A stretch of 23,623 nt of DNA, taken from contig CAZITB010000032.1 in NCBI GenBank assembly GCA_964542055.1, forward strand, positions 1-23,623. The letters are read 5' to 3'. Positions 8,534 through 17,453 of this stretch are shown here, one piece after another (position 1 is the stretch's first letter; the number at the start of each line of letters is the position of its first letter). Under the pieces are notes generated by a model. It worked only from the letters and a program-made list of their open reading frames with translations, was not told the origin of the DNA and ran no database searches. A program made the position numbers and the translations under genes. The DNA is from CAZITB01 sp964542055. Its GTDB lineage: Bacteria; Planctomycetota; Phycisphaerae; Sedimentisphaerales; CAMDDF01.

Positions 8534-9562
8534 TTAGGGCTTTCTATTGGTACTCTTTCTTTCTAACAATATTGATTCATAAAACATTTTCTGAACAGGA
8601 GCGGATTCTTTTAAAATATGATTTTTAAGCAAACTAATCATACCCTGGCAAATTCGGTCAATAAAACAAGCCCATATTGTAACATCATATAACTCTGCAA
8701 ATGGTGAGTGAACATCACCAAATGTAGCTACGGCTATGTCATTCGGAACTTTAAGATTATGTTTTTCCAAAGCTTTATAAGTGCCTACAATCTGATCATT
8801 CGAATGTAAAATAAATGCATCAAAAAGGTCTTTCCTGTTAGATAAAGCTGAATCTACCGCTTCATATGTGTCAATATGAGCCGTTTTGCAAGGAATTGCC
8901 CTTTGATTTACCACGTCTATACCCAGTTCATCATGAGCTTTTTTATACCCTTGTGACTGAACACGTTTATAGTCTCCGGCAGCAACCTCTTCAGCACAAA
9001 AACCTCCAATGACGCCAATTTTTCTGTATCCTTTTGACCACATATGTTTGAACAAATGATAAGTTCCCATACCTGCATTAGTTCCGATACAGTCAAAATC
9101 AACGTTTTCTATTGGATTCTCAAGAACGTAAAAGATTTGCCTATAGCCTTGACTGGCAAGTTCTTTATATAATTCAACATTCGACTCCCAATAATGAAGG
9201 TTTATGACTTTGTCCAATCCGACAGGAAGCTTTTGCAGCGTTTGAGCCTCTTTTTGTGCTGTCCAGTGTGTGCTAATTGGAATTGTATTTAAATTCAATT
9301 TGGCCAAAGCAGACTCGAGTTTCATAAGGAACGTGGTATAAGTTACTTCAATTTCCGGTACTATCACTGCGACATGGCTGGATTTCCCTTTTGCAAGCAC
9401 CTGAGCCCCAAAGTGAGGCCTGTAATTAAGTTCTTTTGCGGTTTTTCTGATTAATTCTGCTGATCTAGAATTTGAAGAGTTGTTTGCGCTATTGAGAACC
9501 CGCGAAACTGTAGCGATGCTGTATTTAGTGTTTTTTGCGATATCTTGTAAAGTTACAGCCAT
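8534..9562 (-). CDS. LacI-family transcriptional regulator
   Basis: 342 residues from the ATG at 9562 (MAVTLQDIAKNTKYSIATVS), with AAGGGAT about 9 bases upstream. An in-frame TTG extension to 9586 lacks a ribosome site. Residues 1-25 are the LacI helix-turn-helix (TLQDIAK...ATVSRVLN). Residues about 45-60 hold the hinge (YRPHFGAQVLAKGKS) with the leucine that normally intercalates at the central CG of operators. The remainder is the periplasmic-binding-protein-like sugar-binding core (VAVIVPE near 63, IGVIGGF in the middle, AFILHSNDQIVG, then VPNDIAVATFGD, typical of the family). It is divergent from the symporter operon, and two palindromes with central CG lie between them, one overlapping its own predicted start site. 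It probably represses itself and the catabolic operon. The inducer is unknown. Confidence 0.93.
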   Translation of the reverse strand: MAVTLQDIAKNTKYSIATVSRVLNSANNSSNSRSAELIRKTAKELNYRPHFGAQVLAKGKSSHVAVIVPEIEVTYTTFLMKLESALAKLNLNTIPISTHWTAQKEAQTLQKLPVGLDKVINLHYWESNVELYKELASQGYRQIFYVLENPIENVDFDCIGTNAGMGTYHLFKHMWSKGYRKIGVIGGFCAEEVAAGDYKRVQSQGYKKAHDELGIDVVNQRAIPCKTAHIDTYEAVDSALSNRKDLFDAFILHSNDQIVGTYKALEKHNLKVPNDIAVATFGDVHSPFAELYDVTIWACFIDRICQGMISLLKNHILKESAPVQKMFYESILLERKSTNRKP

Positions 9563-9598
9563 ATTTTTATATCCCTTGGTAGTCAAAAAAAGGATTAA

Positions 9599-9612
9599 TC
9601 TAAGCGTTTACA
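9599..9612 (-). promoter_or_regulatory. LacI-type operator O1 (autoregulatory)
   Basis: Read on the minus strand this is TGTAAACGCTTAGA, an imperfect palindrome around a central CG and identical at 13 of 14 positions to the site at 9741-9754. It begins two bases after the predicted -10 box of lacI, so it covers the expected transcription start. That placement fits autorepression by the LacI-family protein (inference). Confidence 0.7.
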
Positions 9613-9614
9613 CT

Positions 9615-9643
9615 ATATTAATCAGTAATGCTTACCAAGTCAA
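9615..9643 (-). promoter_or_regulatory. Sigma70-like promoter for lacI
   Basis: On the minus strand: TTGACT (9638-9643), a 17-base spacer and TAATAT (9615-9620). Near-consensus boxes at ideal spacing, about 50 bases upstream of the lacI start codon and immediately followed by operator O1. Confidence 0.7.
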
Positions 9644-9707
9644 GCAGTTTTTTAAAAAGAAAAATATTTCATAAATGCCTTTAATTAAAGAACTTAAGAT
9701 ATTAGAG

Positions 9708-9735
9708 TTTGTGTTTTTGGCATATCAAATATAAT
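9708..9735 (+). promoter_or_regulatory. Alternative promoter for the symporter operon, with O2 at its start site
   Basis: TATAAT at 9730-9735 with a weak TTTGTG at 9708-9713 (16-base spacer). The expected start near 9742 falls in operator O2, mirroring the lacI promoter/O1 arrangement. The -35 box is poor, so this is a candidate only. Confidence 0.35.
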
Positions 9736-9740
9736 AATAA

Positions 9741-9754
9741 TGTAAACGCTTACA
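9741..9754 (+). promoter_or_regulatory. LacI-type operator O2 for the symporter operon
   Basis: TGTAAACGCTTACA: half-sites TGTAAA and CTTACA mirror each other with one mismatch around a central CG, and the flanking A/T extends the symmetry. It resembles operators of LacI/CcpA-type regulators. It is nearly identical to O1 and read in the direction of the transporter operon. It lies 8 bp upstream of one candidate -35 box and just after another candidate -10 box. Confidence 0.78.
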
Positions 9755-9762
9755 TTTTTTTC

Positions 9763-9790
9763 TTGAGTTATTTTTTCGATTATCTATAAT
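9763..9790 (+). promoter_or_regulatory. Sigma70-like promoter for the symporter operon
   Basis: TTGAGT (9763-9768), a 16-base spacer, then a perfect TATAAT (9785-9790), with start expected near 9797, about 40 bases before the symporter ATG. A 10-bp palindrome GATGATCATC (9804-9813) lies in the predicted leader. Confidence 0.55.
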
Positions 9791-9837
9791 AAACCAACGT
9801 TCGGATGATCATCGAAAATTATTTTTGAGTGAATCTT

Positions 9838-11868
9838 ATGCATGTTATCGACTGGACTCTGGTGTTTGCCTTATTGATATTTTTGGTCATGATGGCACTG
9901 TTGACAAGAAAATACACCAATGGCGTGGCAGATTTTCTCGCAGCCAACCGCTGTGCAAGGAGGTATCTCGTCAGCGTTTCACAAGGCATGGTCGCTTTCG
10001 GGGCGGTGGCTGCCTTGGGACGATTTGAATTGTTCTATAAATCGGGGTTTTCCATGCTTTGGTGGCAAACATTGCTGATTATAGTAACCATAATTATAAG
10101 TCTTTCAGGCTGGGTACAGTACAGATTTCGCGAAACCAGATGTCTGACCATGGCAGAATTTTTTGAAAGAAGATACAGCAGGGATTTCAGAGTTTTCGCG
10201 GGCATGTTAGCCTGGCTTGCTGGCATTATTAATTTTGGAATCTTTCCGGCTGTAGGCACACACTTTTTTATACATTTTTGCAGTATTCCGGAATATCTTC
10301 CTATTTTTGGCCTGCAAGTATCCAGTTTTCTGATTGTTATGGCCTTTTTGATATTGATAGCTTTGTTTTTTACATTTTTAGGGGGCCAGATAGCGGTTAT
10401 AGTAACGGATTTCTGCCAGGGTATGTTTTGCAATGTATTCATTGTTATCCTTCTGGTGTTCTTGGCAGTCAAATTTGACTGGCATCAAATAATTGATGCG
10501 TTAAGAATGTCACCTCCCGAAGCTTCAAAAATAAACCCTTTTCGAACCTCACAAGCTCAGGATTTTAATGTATGGTTTTTTGGCATAGCTTCTTTCGGCA
10601 TGCTTTACCATTATATGGCATGGCAAGGCAACCAGGCTTATAATGTTTCAGCTATCAGTCCCCATGAGGCGAGAATGGGAAGAATACTTGCAACCTGGAG
10701 GGACCTTGTACTCAATCTTTTTGTTATTTTAGTTCCCGTGATCGCTTTTACAGTAATGAATCATCCGGATTTTGCAAACTTGTCAGAGCAAGTCACTTAC
10801 AGGATTGAACATATTAACAGCTCAAATCAAGGAGAAGATTTGAGCAGTCAATTAGTGGTTCCGCTGGCAATGGCTTTCATTTTACCCAAAGGGTTGTTAG
10901 GCGGCTTTTGTGCTATGATGCTTGCAGCGTTTATAAGTACTGTCGATACTTATCTGCACTCATGGGGAAGTATTTTTATACAAGATGTTATACTCCCCTT
11001 CCGTAAAAAACCTTTAAAGCCTAAACAGCATTTGTTAATTTTGCGATTGTCGATAATTTTTGTTGCGGTGTTTATTTTTGCTTTCAGCTCAATATTTAAG
11101 CAGACAGACTATATACTTATGTTTTTCGCTATTACAGGAGCGGTCTTTCTCGGTGGCGCAGGTTCGGTTATATTAGGAGGTTTATACTGGAAGCGCGGCT
11201 CTACTCCGGCGGCATGGGCATCGCTGATAACCGGGTCCATACTCGCCCTGGGCAGTATTGTTGTTAAGCAGATATCTCTGGATTCTTATGAAGCTGTAGA
11301 AAAAACAAATATTTTTGTTTCATTTTTACTAAAACTGCAATCAACAAATGGCCAAATACTTTATTTTATTGCTATGGTTTCCTCAATCATTGTATATATA
11401 TCCGTTTCGCTGCTTGGCCCTAAGCAACTTTTCAATCTGGATAAACTTCTCCATCGAAACAAATATACTGTTCAAAATGACAGAATCCGCCGTTCAGCCA
11501 AGCCTGTAAAGGGTTTCAAAGCTCTAATCGGCGTAACAGATGAATTTGGCCTGATAGATAAAATTATTTACTATATCACATTCGGCTGGACCTTGATGTG
11601 GGTTATCATATTTTTTGGAATAGGTTCTATCTATCTCATATATAAAGACACAACTTTTTGGTCGGTTTTCTGGGAAAAATACTGGCTCATTTACATAATC
11701 GTCAACGGAATAATACTATTGATCGTTACAGGAGTATTTTTTGTTGGCGGCATAGCCGATGTCAGATACATGTTCAGAAGTCTTGCCAAAAGCAAAACAA
11801 ATGTCTTAGATGATGGTATGGTACATCATGTCGAAGACGAGGAAAACGACGACACCAAAATAGAATAG
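9838..11868 (+). CDS. Sodium:solute symporter (SSS/SSF family)
   Basis: 676 residues from the ATG at 9838, with GAGTGA upstream; a GTG three codons earlier is the alternative. The protein is almost entirely hydrophobic helices, with an SSF core of about 13 membrane segments over residues 5-540 and two further helices near the C-terminus (TLMWVIIFFGIGSIYLIY; YWLIYIIVNGIILLIVTGVF). The family signature is clear: the early TRKYTNGVADFLAANRC segment and, near residues 360-385, AMMLAAFISTVDTYLHSWG followed by SIFIQDVILPF, equivalent to the 'A..S.LDS.LNS.ST.F..DI' block. The C-terminal 20 residues are acidic and cytoplasmic-looking. It is the first gene of the plus-strand operon and ends 10 bp before the GH116-like gene, so it probably imports the oligosaccharide or monosaccharide handled by the following enzymes. 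Substrate not predictable. Confidence 0.93.
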   Translation: MHVIDWTLVFALLIFLVMMALLTRKYTNGVADFLAANRCARRYLVSVSQGMVAFGAVAALGRFELFYKSGFSMLWWQTLLIIVTIIISLSGWVQYRFRETRCLTMAEFFERRYSRDFRVFAGMLAWLAGIINFGIFPAVGTHFFIHFCSIPEYLPIFGLQVSSFLIVMAFLILIALFFTFLGGQIAVIVTDFCQGMFCNVFIVILLVFLAVKFDWHQIIDALRMSPPEASKINPFRTSQAQDFNVWFFGIASFGMLYHYMAWQGNQAYNVSAISPHEARMGRILATWRDLVLNLFVILVPVIAFTVMNHPDFANLSEQVTYRIEHINSSNQGEDLSSQLVVPLAMAFILPKGLLGGFCAMMLAAFISTVDTYLHSWGSIFIQDVILPFRKKPLKPKQHLLILRLSIIFVAVFIFAFSSIFKQTDYILMFFAITGAVFLGGAGSVILGGLYWKRGSTPAAWASLITGSILALGSIVVKQISLDSYEAVEKTNIFVSFLLKLQSTNGQILYFIAMVSSIIVYISVSLLGPKQLFNLDKLLHRNKYTVQNDRIRRSAKPVKGFKALIGVTDEFGLIDKIIYYITFGWTLMWVIIFFGIGSIYLIYKDTTFWSVFWEKYWLIYIIVNGIILLIVTGVFFVGGIADVRYMFRSLAKSKTNVLDDGMVHHVEDEENDDTKIE

Positions 11869-11878
11869 CAGGATAACA

Positions 11879-14332
11879 ATGAATAAAATTATAGAGCAAA
11901 CAAGGCAAAACAGCACATTCGTTGAAGTTCAGGAAAGATTGAATTCAGCAAAAGCTTACTGTTTCTGTTATGATGCAACCAGGGAATTAGTTCCCTTTAA
12001 ACCCGATCCGGATTCCCATGACGAAGGGCCTTATTGCGGACTCTCTTTGGGAACTATCGGTTCTGGAACTTTTGGTCGGGATTTGAATGGGCATTTCAAA
12101 CGATGGCATTTTCATTGCGGCAGACATTATTTCCAAAATATTGAACCTGCAAGATTTTGTCTCAAATGGTCACAAGGTGCAGAATCAGGTTTTTTTCAAC
12201 TTGGTTCAAAGGGTTGCAAATATCAACCCCCAGAAAATTCTCGCAAGGTTTACAATTTATTTCCTATGACTTGGGAACACTATAAAAGTGAGCAGTTGCC
12301 TTTTGAGATTATTCTTGAGATGTACTCACCGCTTATTCCGGGAAATTACGACAGCTCTGTCCTTCCGATTGCGCACTTTGATTTCCATATCATTAATAAA
12401 TCCAAAAAACCGGTCGACATCGATATCGCTTTCTTCTGGCCAAATTTGCTTGGCTGGGATCCGGTAATAGCCCATCACAAAAAAACTCATAATGTTTGGC
12501 CTGACTACAGTAATGCCGGCAATATCAACTTGTCTTATTCCGAGAAATTGCAAGCAGAGAAATTGGAAGGGTTGCTATTCAGCAGGAAGCTGGATGAAGC
12601 TATAAAAAAGGATATGGAAGGTCAGATGCTTCTAGCTGTTTCAGACAAGCCGAACTTGAGAATCAGCAGGCAGACAAGCTTTTATTGCGGCGAAGATAAA
12701 AACTTTAACAATCGAAATAATAACCATTACAACATGGATTATGTTGAGGATTATTTTAAACTCCGCGGTAAACTTCCCGACGATAACAAGAGTTGGTCAG
12801 CGCGATGGAATGAACCCATCGCAGGCGCAATCTCTCTCGGTAAAAGTTTTGAGGAATTGGAATCAGATTGCCTATCTTTTAGTTTAGTCTGGGATATGCC
12901 TTTGGTTCGTTTTGCCAGCGGAAGATGTTGGCAGAAAAAGTATGTATCCAAGTTTCAAAATATCGGCAGAAGTTCTTCTGATATCCTAAAATATTCCCTT
13001 GAAAACAAAATTCAGTGGAGGCAGGATATCGATAAATGGCAGAAGAAAACGATCCAAAGATTAACCGACACAAATAAATGGCAGCTTAGCCCTGAGATTG
13101 TGAAAGCGTATTTTAATGAGCAATATTTCATAATTGATGGAGGCAGCGTCTGGGTTGACAAAATGGATCGCCCTAACGGAATAGTTCCTACTTTGGGGGA
13201 CAAAGAGCATTTCGCAATTTTGGAAGGATATGATGACGGCTATTGGTTTTACAATACTGAAGACATATGGCCTTATGCTATGATGTCGTTTAGCCTGAAC
13301 TGGCCGGCTCTGGCAGAAATTGTTTTTGATGACCTTTTGGAATCAAGTAAATTCTTTATTGATGACCAGAGAATGATCTATCATATAAATGAAATGCGGC
13401 AAATGCACCTGCTTACAAAAATCCCTCACGATGTTGGTGCTCCCGCGGAGGATCCCTGGCACAAAATTAACGCTTACAATATATATCTCGATTCCAATTC
13501 CTGGAAGGATCATAATACCAGTTTCATAATATCATACTATCTTCATAAATTTACATATAAGGAGAATCCTATTACATTTGAACAGTATGAACATCTCAAA
13601 AAGATTTATGAATTTGTTCTATTACAGGATATGGATAATGATGGATTGCCCGAACATAATGACTATGGAGACAGCACATGGGACAAGCTTGGCATTAAAG
13701 GACTGGGGTCTTATACGGGTGGTCTAGCCATGGCCAGCTTAGCGGCCTTAAAAAAAATGGCGGATAATTTTAATGATGTCAAGGGAAGTAATCTTTATGG
13801 CGAACTGCTTTCAAGGGCAAAACTGAATTTTGTTAAGCTGCTCTGGAATGGTGAATATTTCAAATTAGATACTGAGAGCATGTTAGGAGATAGAATTATC
13901 GTTGATGCATTATTTGGTCCTTATATGGCTAGTTTAGCAGGCCTGGATGAAATCATTGAACCTAATAAAGTTCGTTCTCACCTGATGAATGTGTATAAAT
14001 ATAATTTCAAATCCTATAGTAACGGTGATTTTGGTCCTGTCTTGACATATCAAAAAAACTGTAAGAATGCAGATAACAATTTTCAGTCCGGTGAAGTTAT
14101 TGTCGGTTCGGCATGGATATCAGTTGCGATGATGTATTATTACGGCCTTACTAAAGAAGCAAATGAAATCGCAAAAAATTTAAGCAGAGTAATATATGAG
14201 GATGCTTCTTTACAGTTTCGAACACCTGCCGCATGGAACAATCAAAGAACTTACAGAGCACCGTTGAACATGCGTCCTTTAGCAATTTCTTATATCGATC
14301 CTATTTTAAAAAACAGGAGTAAAACGAATTAA
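11879..14332 (+). CDS. GH116-like glycoside hydrolase (GBA2/DUF608 type), cytoplasmic
   Basis: 817 residues with no signal peptide. AGGAT precedes the ATG. The N-terminal beta-sandwich opens with CGLSLGTIGSGTFGRDLNG and RWHFHCG, the GBA2_N pattern (G.G.GSIGR...G.F.RW). The C-terminal (alpha/alpha)6 domain has EGYDDGYWFYNTEDIWPY near residue 449 and DMDNDGLPEHNDYGDSTWD near 584-602, followed by GSYTGGLAMASLAAL. In characterised GH116 enzymes the nucleophile Glu lies in the 'E..DY.YYNT.D' block and the acid/base Asp in the 'D.TYD' block; Glu449 and Asp598 or Asp602 correspond here. Known activities are beta-glucosidase, beta-xylosidase and N-acetylglucosaminidase. It likely cleaves the imported oligosaccharide in the cytoplasm. 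Length fits the family. Confidence 0.87.
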   Translation: MNKIIEQTRQNSTFVEVQERLNSAKAYCFCYDATRELVPFKPDPDSHDEGPYCGLSLGTIGSGTFGRDLNGHFKRWHFHCGRHYFQNIEPARFCLKWSQGAESGFFQLGSKGCKYQPPENSRKVYNLFPMTWEHYKSEQLPFEIILEMYSPLIPGNYDSSVLPIAHFDFHIINKSKKPVDIDIAFFWPNLLGWDPVIAHHKKTHNVWPDYSNAGNINLSYSEKLQAEKLEGLLFSRKLDEAIKKDMEGQMLLAVSDKPNLRISRQTSFYCGEDKNFNNRNNNHYNMDYVEDYFKLRGKLPDDNKSWSARWNEPIAGAISLGKSFEELESDCLSFSLVWDMPLVRFASGRCWQKKYVSKFQNIGRSSSDILKYSLENKIQWRQDIDKWQKKTIQRLTDTNKWQLSPEIVKAYFNEQYFIIDGGSVWVDKMDRPNGIVPTLGDKEHFAILEGYDDGYWFYNTEDIWPYAMMSFSLNWPALAEIVFDDLLESSKFFIDDQRMIYHINEMRQMHLLTKIPHDVGAPAEDPWHKINAYNIYLDSNSWKDHNTSFIISYYLHKFTYKENPITFEQYEHLKKIYEFVLLQDMDNDGLPEHNDYGDSTWDKLGIKGLGSYTGGLAMASLAALKKMADNFNDVKGSNLYGELLSRAKLNFVKLLWNGEYFKLDTESMLGDRIIVDALFGPYMASLAGLDEIIEPNKVRSHLMNVYKYNFKSYSNGDFGPVLTYQKNCKNADNNFQSGEVIVGSAWISVAMMYYYGLTKEANEIAKNLSRVIYEDASLQFRTPAAWNNQRTYRAPLNMRPLAISYIDPILKNRSKTN

Positions 14333-14390
14333 AGAGTTAGTCATAATTAGATAATATAACTTGATTTATTTTAATTTTACGGAGGTTATT

Positions 14391-15140
14391 ATGAAACACA
14401 GAAAAAATGATGGTTTTACTTTGGTTGAATTACTGGTGGTTATTTCTATTATAGCATTACTGCTCTCTATCCTGATGCCAAGTCTGGGAAAAGCGAGAAA
14501 AATGGCTCAACAAGTTGTTTGCAAGTCAAACCTAAGGCAAGTCTTTCTGAATTTTGAGATATATACCAATGACAACGATGATCATTATCCATATACAGGT
14601 TTTAATGATGCACTAAGAAATAACGTCAGCTTTATAAACCTTTGGTATCTGACATTAGGCGGTTTCACTGAAAAACCTGAAAGCCTAAATATTGACTTTT
14701 CGGATAAAAATGCGGAAAATTTCTTCAAGAATCTTTTTTGTCCTGCCAGTAAAAAAGGCAAAGATATGTATACAAGCGAACATGGCTATAATGTAGGTTA
14801 TTCATACAATATGATGCTTGAAAATTACCCAGGAGGTTGGCCCAGTTATGCCGACTGGCCCTATTCAACCTCCAAAAAAACAAATCTTAAGTATCCGCAT
14901 CAGACGCCTCTAATTGGCGAAGGAAAGCATTTTTGTTTTTCGTCCGTACTTATAACGAGAGAAGATTTGCTGCCGTACTATGGAATGGCTGACAGGCATA
15001 TATCTAAAGGAGAAATGGCCAATAACTGGCTCTTTTGCGATGGGAGCGTAACAACTCTTTCTGCACCTGAAAACTGTGTAGATTATCTTGATATGAGTCC
15101 CAGAATATTAAGAACTAAAAGGGATGGTGGACAATGGTAA
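14391..15140 (+). CDS. Prepilin-like protein with type II/IV N-terminal methylation motif (planctomycete pseudopilin family)
   Basis: 249 residues from the ATG at 14391, with a strong ACGGAGGT site. An in-frame upstream start at 14361 has no ribosome site. The leader MKHRKNDG is followed by FTLVELLVVISIIALLLSIL: cleavage is expected after Gly8, with Glu at position +5 of the mature protein, and the helix is the assembly segment. After the helix, 'LGKARKMAQQVVCKSNLRQVFLNFEIYTND' is typical of the large planctomycete/Lentisphaerae prepilin families. A late 'H...NNWLFCDGSV' segment matches the DG-containing end of the DUF1559-like domain. Such proteins are numerous in these genomes and often sit inside sugar-use operons. 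Possible roles are a pseudopilus or a surface glycan-binding fibre. It lies between GH116 and the aldolase in the operon. Confidence 0.9.
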   Translation: MKHRKNDGFTLVELLVVISIIALLLSILMPSLGKARKMAQQVVCKSNLRQVFLNFEIYTNDNDDHYPYTGFNDALRNNVSFINLWYLTLGGFTEKPESLNIDFSDKNAENFFKNLFCPASKKGKDMYTSEHGYNVGYSYNMMLENYPGGWPSYADWPYSTSKKTNLKYPHQTPLIGEGKHFCFSSVLITREDLLPYYGMADRHISKGEMANNWLFCDGSVTTLSAPENCVDYLDMSPRILRTKRDGGQW

Positions 15141-15173
15141 TGATAAATACAAAAAAATCAGTGGGAGTTGACA

Positions 15174-16070
15174 ATGAAATTCACTCCATCTGCTGAACTT
15201 GCAAATCTTGCTATGAGAAATAATTATGCGGTTCCCGCTTTTAATACTAACGGCGGCACTTATGATATGACCCGTGCTGCTCTTGAAATCTGCCGGGAAA
15301 TGCGGTCACCATTGATTTTACAGGTTTATGAGCCGAATTGTCAATATCGCGGGTATGATTATTTCGTTTTACAGGCTAAACATCTATGCCAACAATTGAA
15401 TATAAATATACCCGTTGCGATTCAGCTTGACCACGGACACAGTTTCGAATCTGTCGCAAAAGCAATTAAGGCCGGGTTCACCGGGGTTATGTTTGACGGC
15501 TCGCATGAACCGCTCGAAGAAAATATCAGCCGGACCAATGAAGTAATTAAAATGGCCCATGCACTTGGTGTATCGGTTGAAGCCGAAGTGGGATACGTAA
15601 AAGGTAATGAGCCTAAAAAAGAAAGTCTGGTCGGCAAAATTGACGTACCGGAAAAACCAACCATTCCTCCTACAAAAACGAAACTAAAAGAAGCTGTAGA
15701 ATTTACCGCCAACACGGATATCGATATGCTTGCTGTATCAATAGGAACCACCCACGGCGTTTATAAAACACAGGATAATATCGATTATGACTTGCTAAAG
15801 AAAATTGCCGACGAGATACAGGTACCCCTTGTCCAGCACGGCACATGCGGAATTACACTCGATAATCTATCAAAATTAAGCAAGTCGGGCATGAGCAAGA
15901 TTAATTTTGGGGAACCCTTCCGATTCAATTATATTAAATACTTCAATGAGTTTACTGATAACATGGAGCATCTGTGGCATCCCTGGAAAATAATGCAGCA
16001 AGTAATGGAAAAACTAAAAGCAGACATGAAAGAGCTAATACTTGCACTTGGTTCTGACGGAAAAGCTTAA
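15174..16070 (+). CDS. Class II ketose-bisphosphate aldolase (fructose/tagatose-bisphosphate aldolase family)
   Basis: 298 residues from the ATG at 15174, with GGGAG seven bases upstream; a TTG two codons earlier is not needed. A zinc-dependent TIM barrel: YAVPAFNTNG at 18-27, IQLDHGHSFESV at 83-94 with Asp86 and zinc ligand His87, VEAEVGYV with Glu138, SIGTTHGVYK with His194, and VQHGTCG with His222. The substrate loop reads GTCG and then NFGEPFR, rather than the common GGSG and NT.TD patterns, so the ketose may differ from fructose-1,6-bisphosphate. It cleaves a phosphorylated ketose into dihydroxyacetone phosphate plus an aldehyde. It follows the prepilin gene by 33 bp and precedes the isomerase by 12 bp; isomerase plus aldolase forms a sugar-catabolic pair. 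A kinase to phosphorylate the ketose is not in the window. Confidence 0.9.
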   Translation: MKFTPSAELANLAMRNNYAVPAFNTNGGTYDMTRAALEICREMRSPLILQVYEPNCQYRGYDYFVLQAKHLCQQLNINIPVAIQLDHGHSFESVAKAIKAGFTGVMFDGSHEPLEENISRTNEVIKMAHALGVSVEAEVGYVKGNEPKKESLVGKIDVPEKPTIPPTKTKLKEAVEFTANTDIDMLAVSIGTTHGVYKTQDNIDYDLLKKIADEIQVPLVQHGTCGITLDNLSKLSKSGMSKINFGEPFRFNYIKYFNEFTDNMEHLWHPWKIMQQVMEKLKADMKELILALGSDGKA

Positions 16071-16082
16071 ATTAGAAAGATT

Positions 16083-17429
16083 ATGATGATAAAAATAGGA
16101 GCACTTTTTTTAAACCGTAAACGTCCCGGCTTCGATCCGGAATGGGGTAGACTTATTACTTCAAAAGTTAAGAAGTTTTTAACTGAAACTCAATATGAGG
16201 TTTTCATACCGGATATTAATATAACGGATTATTCATCTTTTAAAAATGCGATATCTGTTTGCAAAAATGAAAACGTAAATGTGCTGATAGTCTTACAGCC
16301 AACACTAAGCGATGGGAATTTAGCTGCCTCTTTAGCGACACTATGGGATAAGCCTTTTATTTTATGGGCAACGCCGACTGACACAAATTCTGAAAAGATA
16401 AAATCCAACAGCCTGGTCGGAACACACATTTTTGCTTCAACCCTTAGTCAATTCGGCCGAAAATATGAAATCATTTACGGAATGCCTGATCAACAAAGAT
16501 TTGTCAATGAATTTCATGATGCTGTACGATTAATCAGCGCTCAACATCAAATGTCAACATCCAAAGTAGGTTTAATTGGTTATCAGAGTCCGGGATACAT
16601 AAATGTCCAGGCAGACGCTTCGGTTATTTATCAAAAATTGGGTATCCAATTATATCATATCGGTCTACATGTATTTATAGAATCGGTCAAAGCCTTTCCC
16701 GAAGACAAAGTCTCCGAAGACATAAAACAAATTAAGAATTTGAATTTTAAAATCCGAGGAGTTGACCAAAGCAATCTCGAATTATCTTCACGTTATTATT
16801 TAGCCATGAACAAGTTTATCGAAGAAGAGAATTTAGATGCCTTGTCAATAAGATGCTGGCCGGAGCTGCCTAACGTACTTGGCCAGTGGCCCTATCTGGC
16901 AATGGCAAGACTGCTCAGTGAGCAAAAAGCAGTGGGTTGTGAGGGTGATGTGGATGGCGCGATTACATGCATGTTAGGCAATTCAATGGGCTTCGGGCCC
17001 GGCTATTTATCCGATTGGCTGGAGCACGATGAAAAAACAATAGCGACCTGGCACACGGGTAATTCTTTTTTGCAATTACTGGATCCATCATCTTCGAACG
17101 AAGGACCGGTTATAACCACACACTTTAACAACCAAAAGCCAACCGTTGTCGAGGGAACATTGAAAAGCGGTTTGGATGTTACAATAGCCCGGCTGTGGAG
17201 ATGCAATAATCAGTATCATGTCATGGCCTTTGACGCTGAAACCATCCCGCCCAAAAGGCATTTGGAGGGAACAAATGGTTTCATTAAAGTAAAAGATTAT
17301 GACTGCTATGAATTGTTCAAAAAATTATGTTACCTCGGAATGCCGCATCACATAGCTGTATTTGAAGGACACAACAGTATGAAATTTAAAAACTTTGCCA
17401 GAATTTCAAATATTAATTACGTTCTGTGA
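16083..17429 (+). CDS. L-fucose/L-arabinose isomerase-like protein
   Basis: 448 residues, cytoplasmic, alpha/beta. The N-terminal half has alternating strand/helix segments (MMIKIGALFLNRKRPGFDP, VNVLIVLQPTLSDGN, FILWATPTD), as in the N-terminal domains of FucI/AraA-like isomerases. The catalytic region reads CWPELPN near 258, then VGCEGDVDGAI near 284-294 with metal-ligand candidates Glu287 and Asp289, and TWHTGN with His324; this matches the 'C.GD.D....' block of the fucose-isomerase-like superfamily. It is shorter than classical FucI (about 590 residues), as expected for the 'L-fucose isomerase-like' branch. It probably interconverts an aldose and a ketose released by the glycosidases. A second ATG at 16086 is possible. 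It ends 24 bp before the broken GH2 gene, within the same operon. Confidence 0.82.
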   Translation: MMIKIGALFLNRKRPGFDPEWGRLITSKVKKFLTETQYEVFIPDINITDYSSFKNAISVCKNENVNVLIVLQPTLSDGNLAASLATLWDKPFILWATPTDTNSEKIKSNSLVGTHIFASTLSQFGRKYEIIYGMPDQQRFVNEFHDAVRLISAQHQMSTSKVGLIGYQSPGYINVQADASVIYQKLGIQLYHIGLHVFIESVKAFPEDKVSEDIKQIKNLNFKIRGVDQSNLELSSRYYLAMNKFIEEENLDALSIRCWPELPNVLGQWPYLAMARLLSEQKAVGCEGDVDGAITCMLGNSMGFGPGYLSDWLEHDEKTIATWHTGNSFLQLLDPSSSNEGPVITTHFNNQKPTVVEGTLKSGLDVTIARLWRCNNQYHVMAFDAETIPPKRHLEGTNGFIKVKDYDCYELFKKLCYLGMPHHIAVFEGHNSMKFKNFARISNINYVL

Positions 17430-17453
17430 GATCATCAGGAGATATATTATTAT

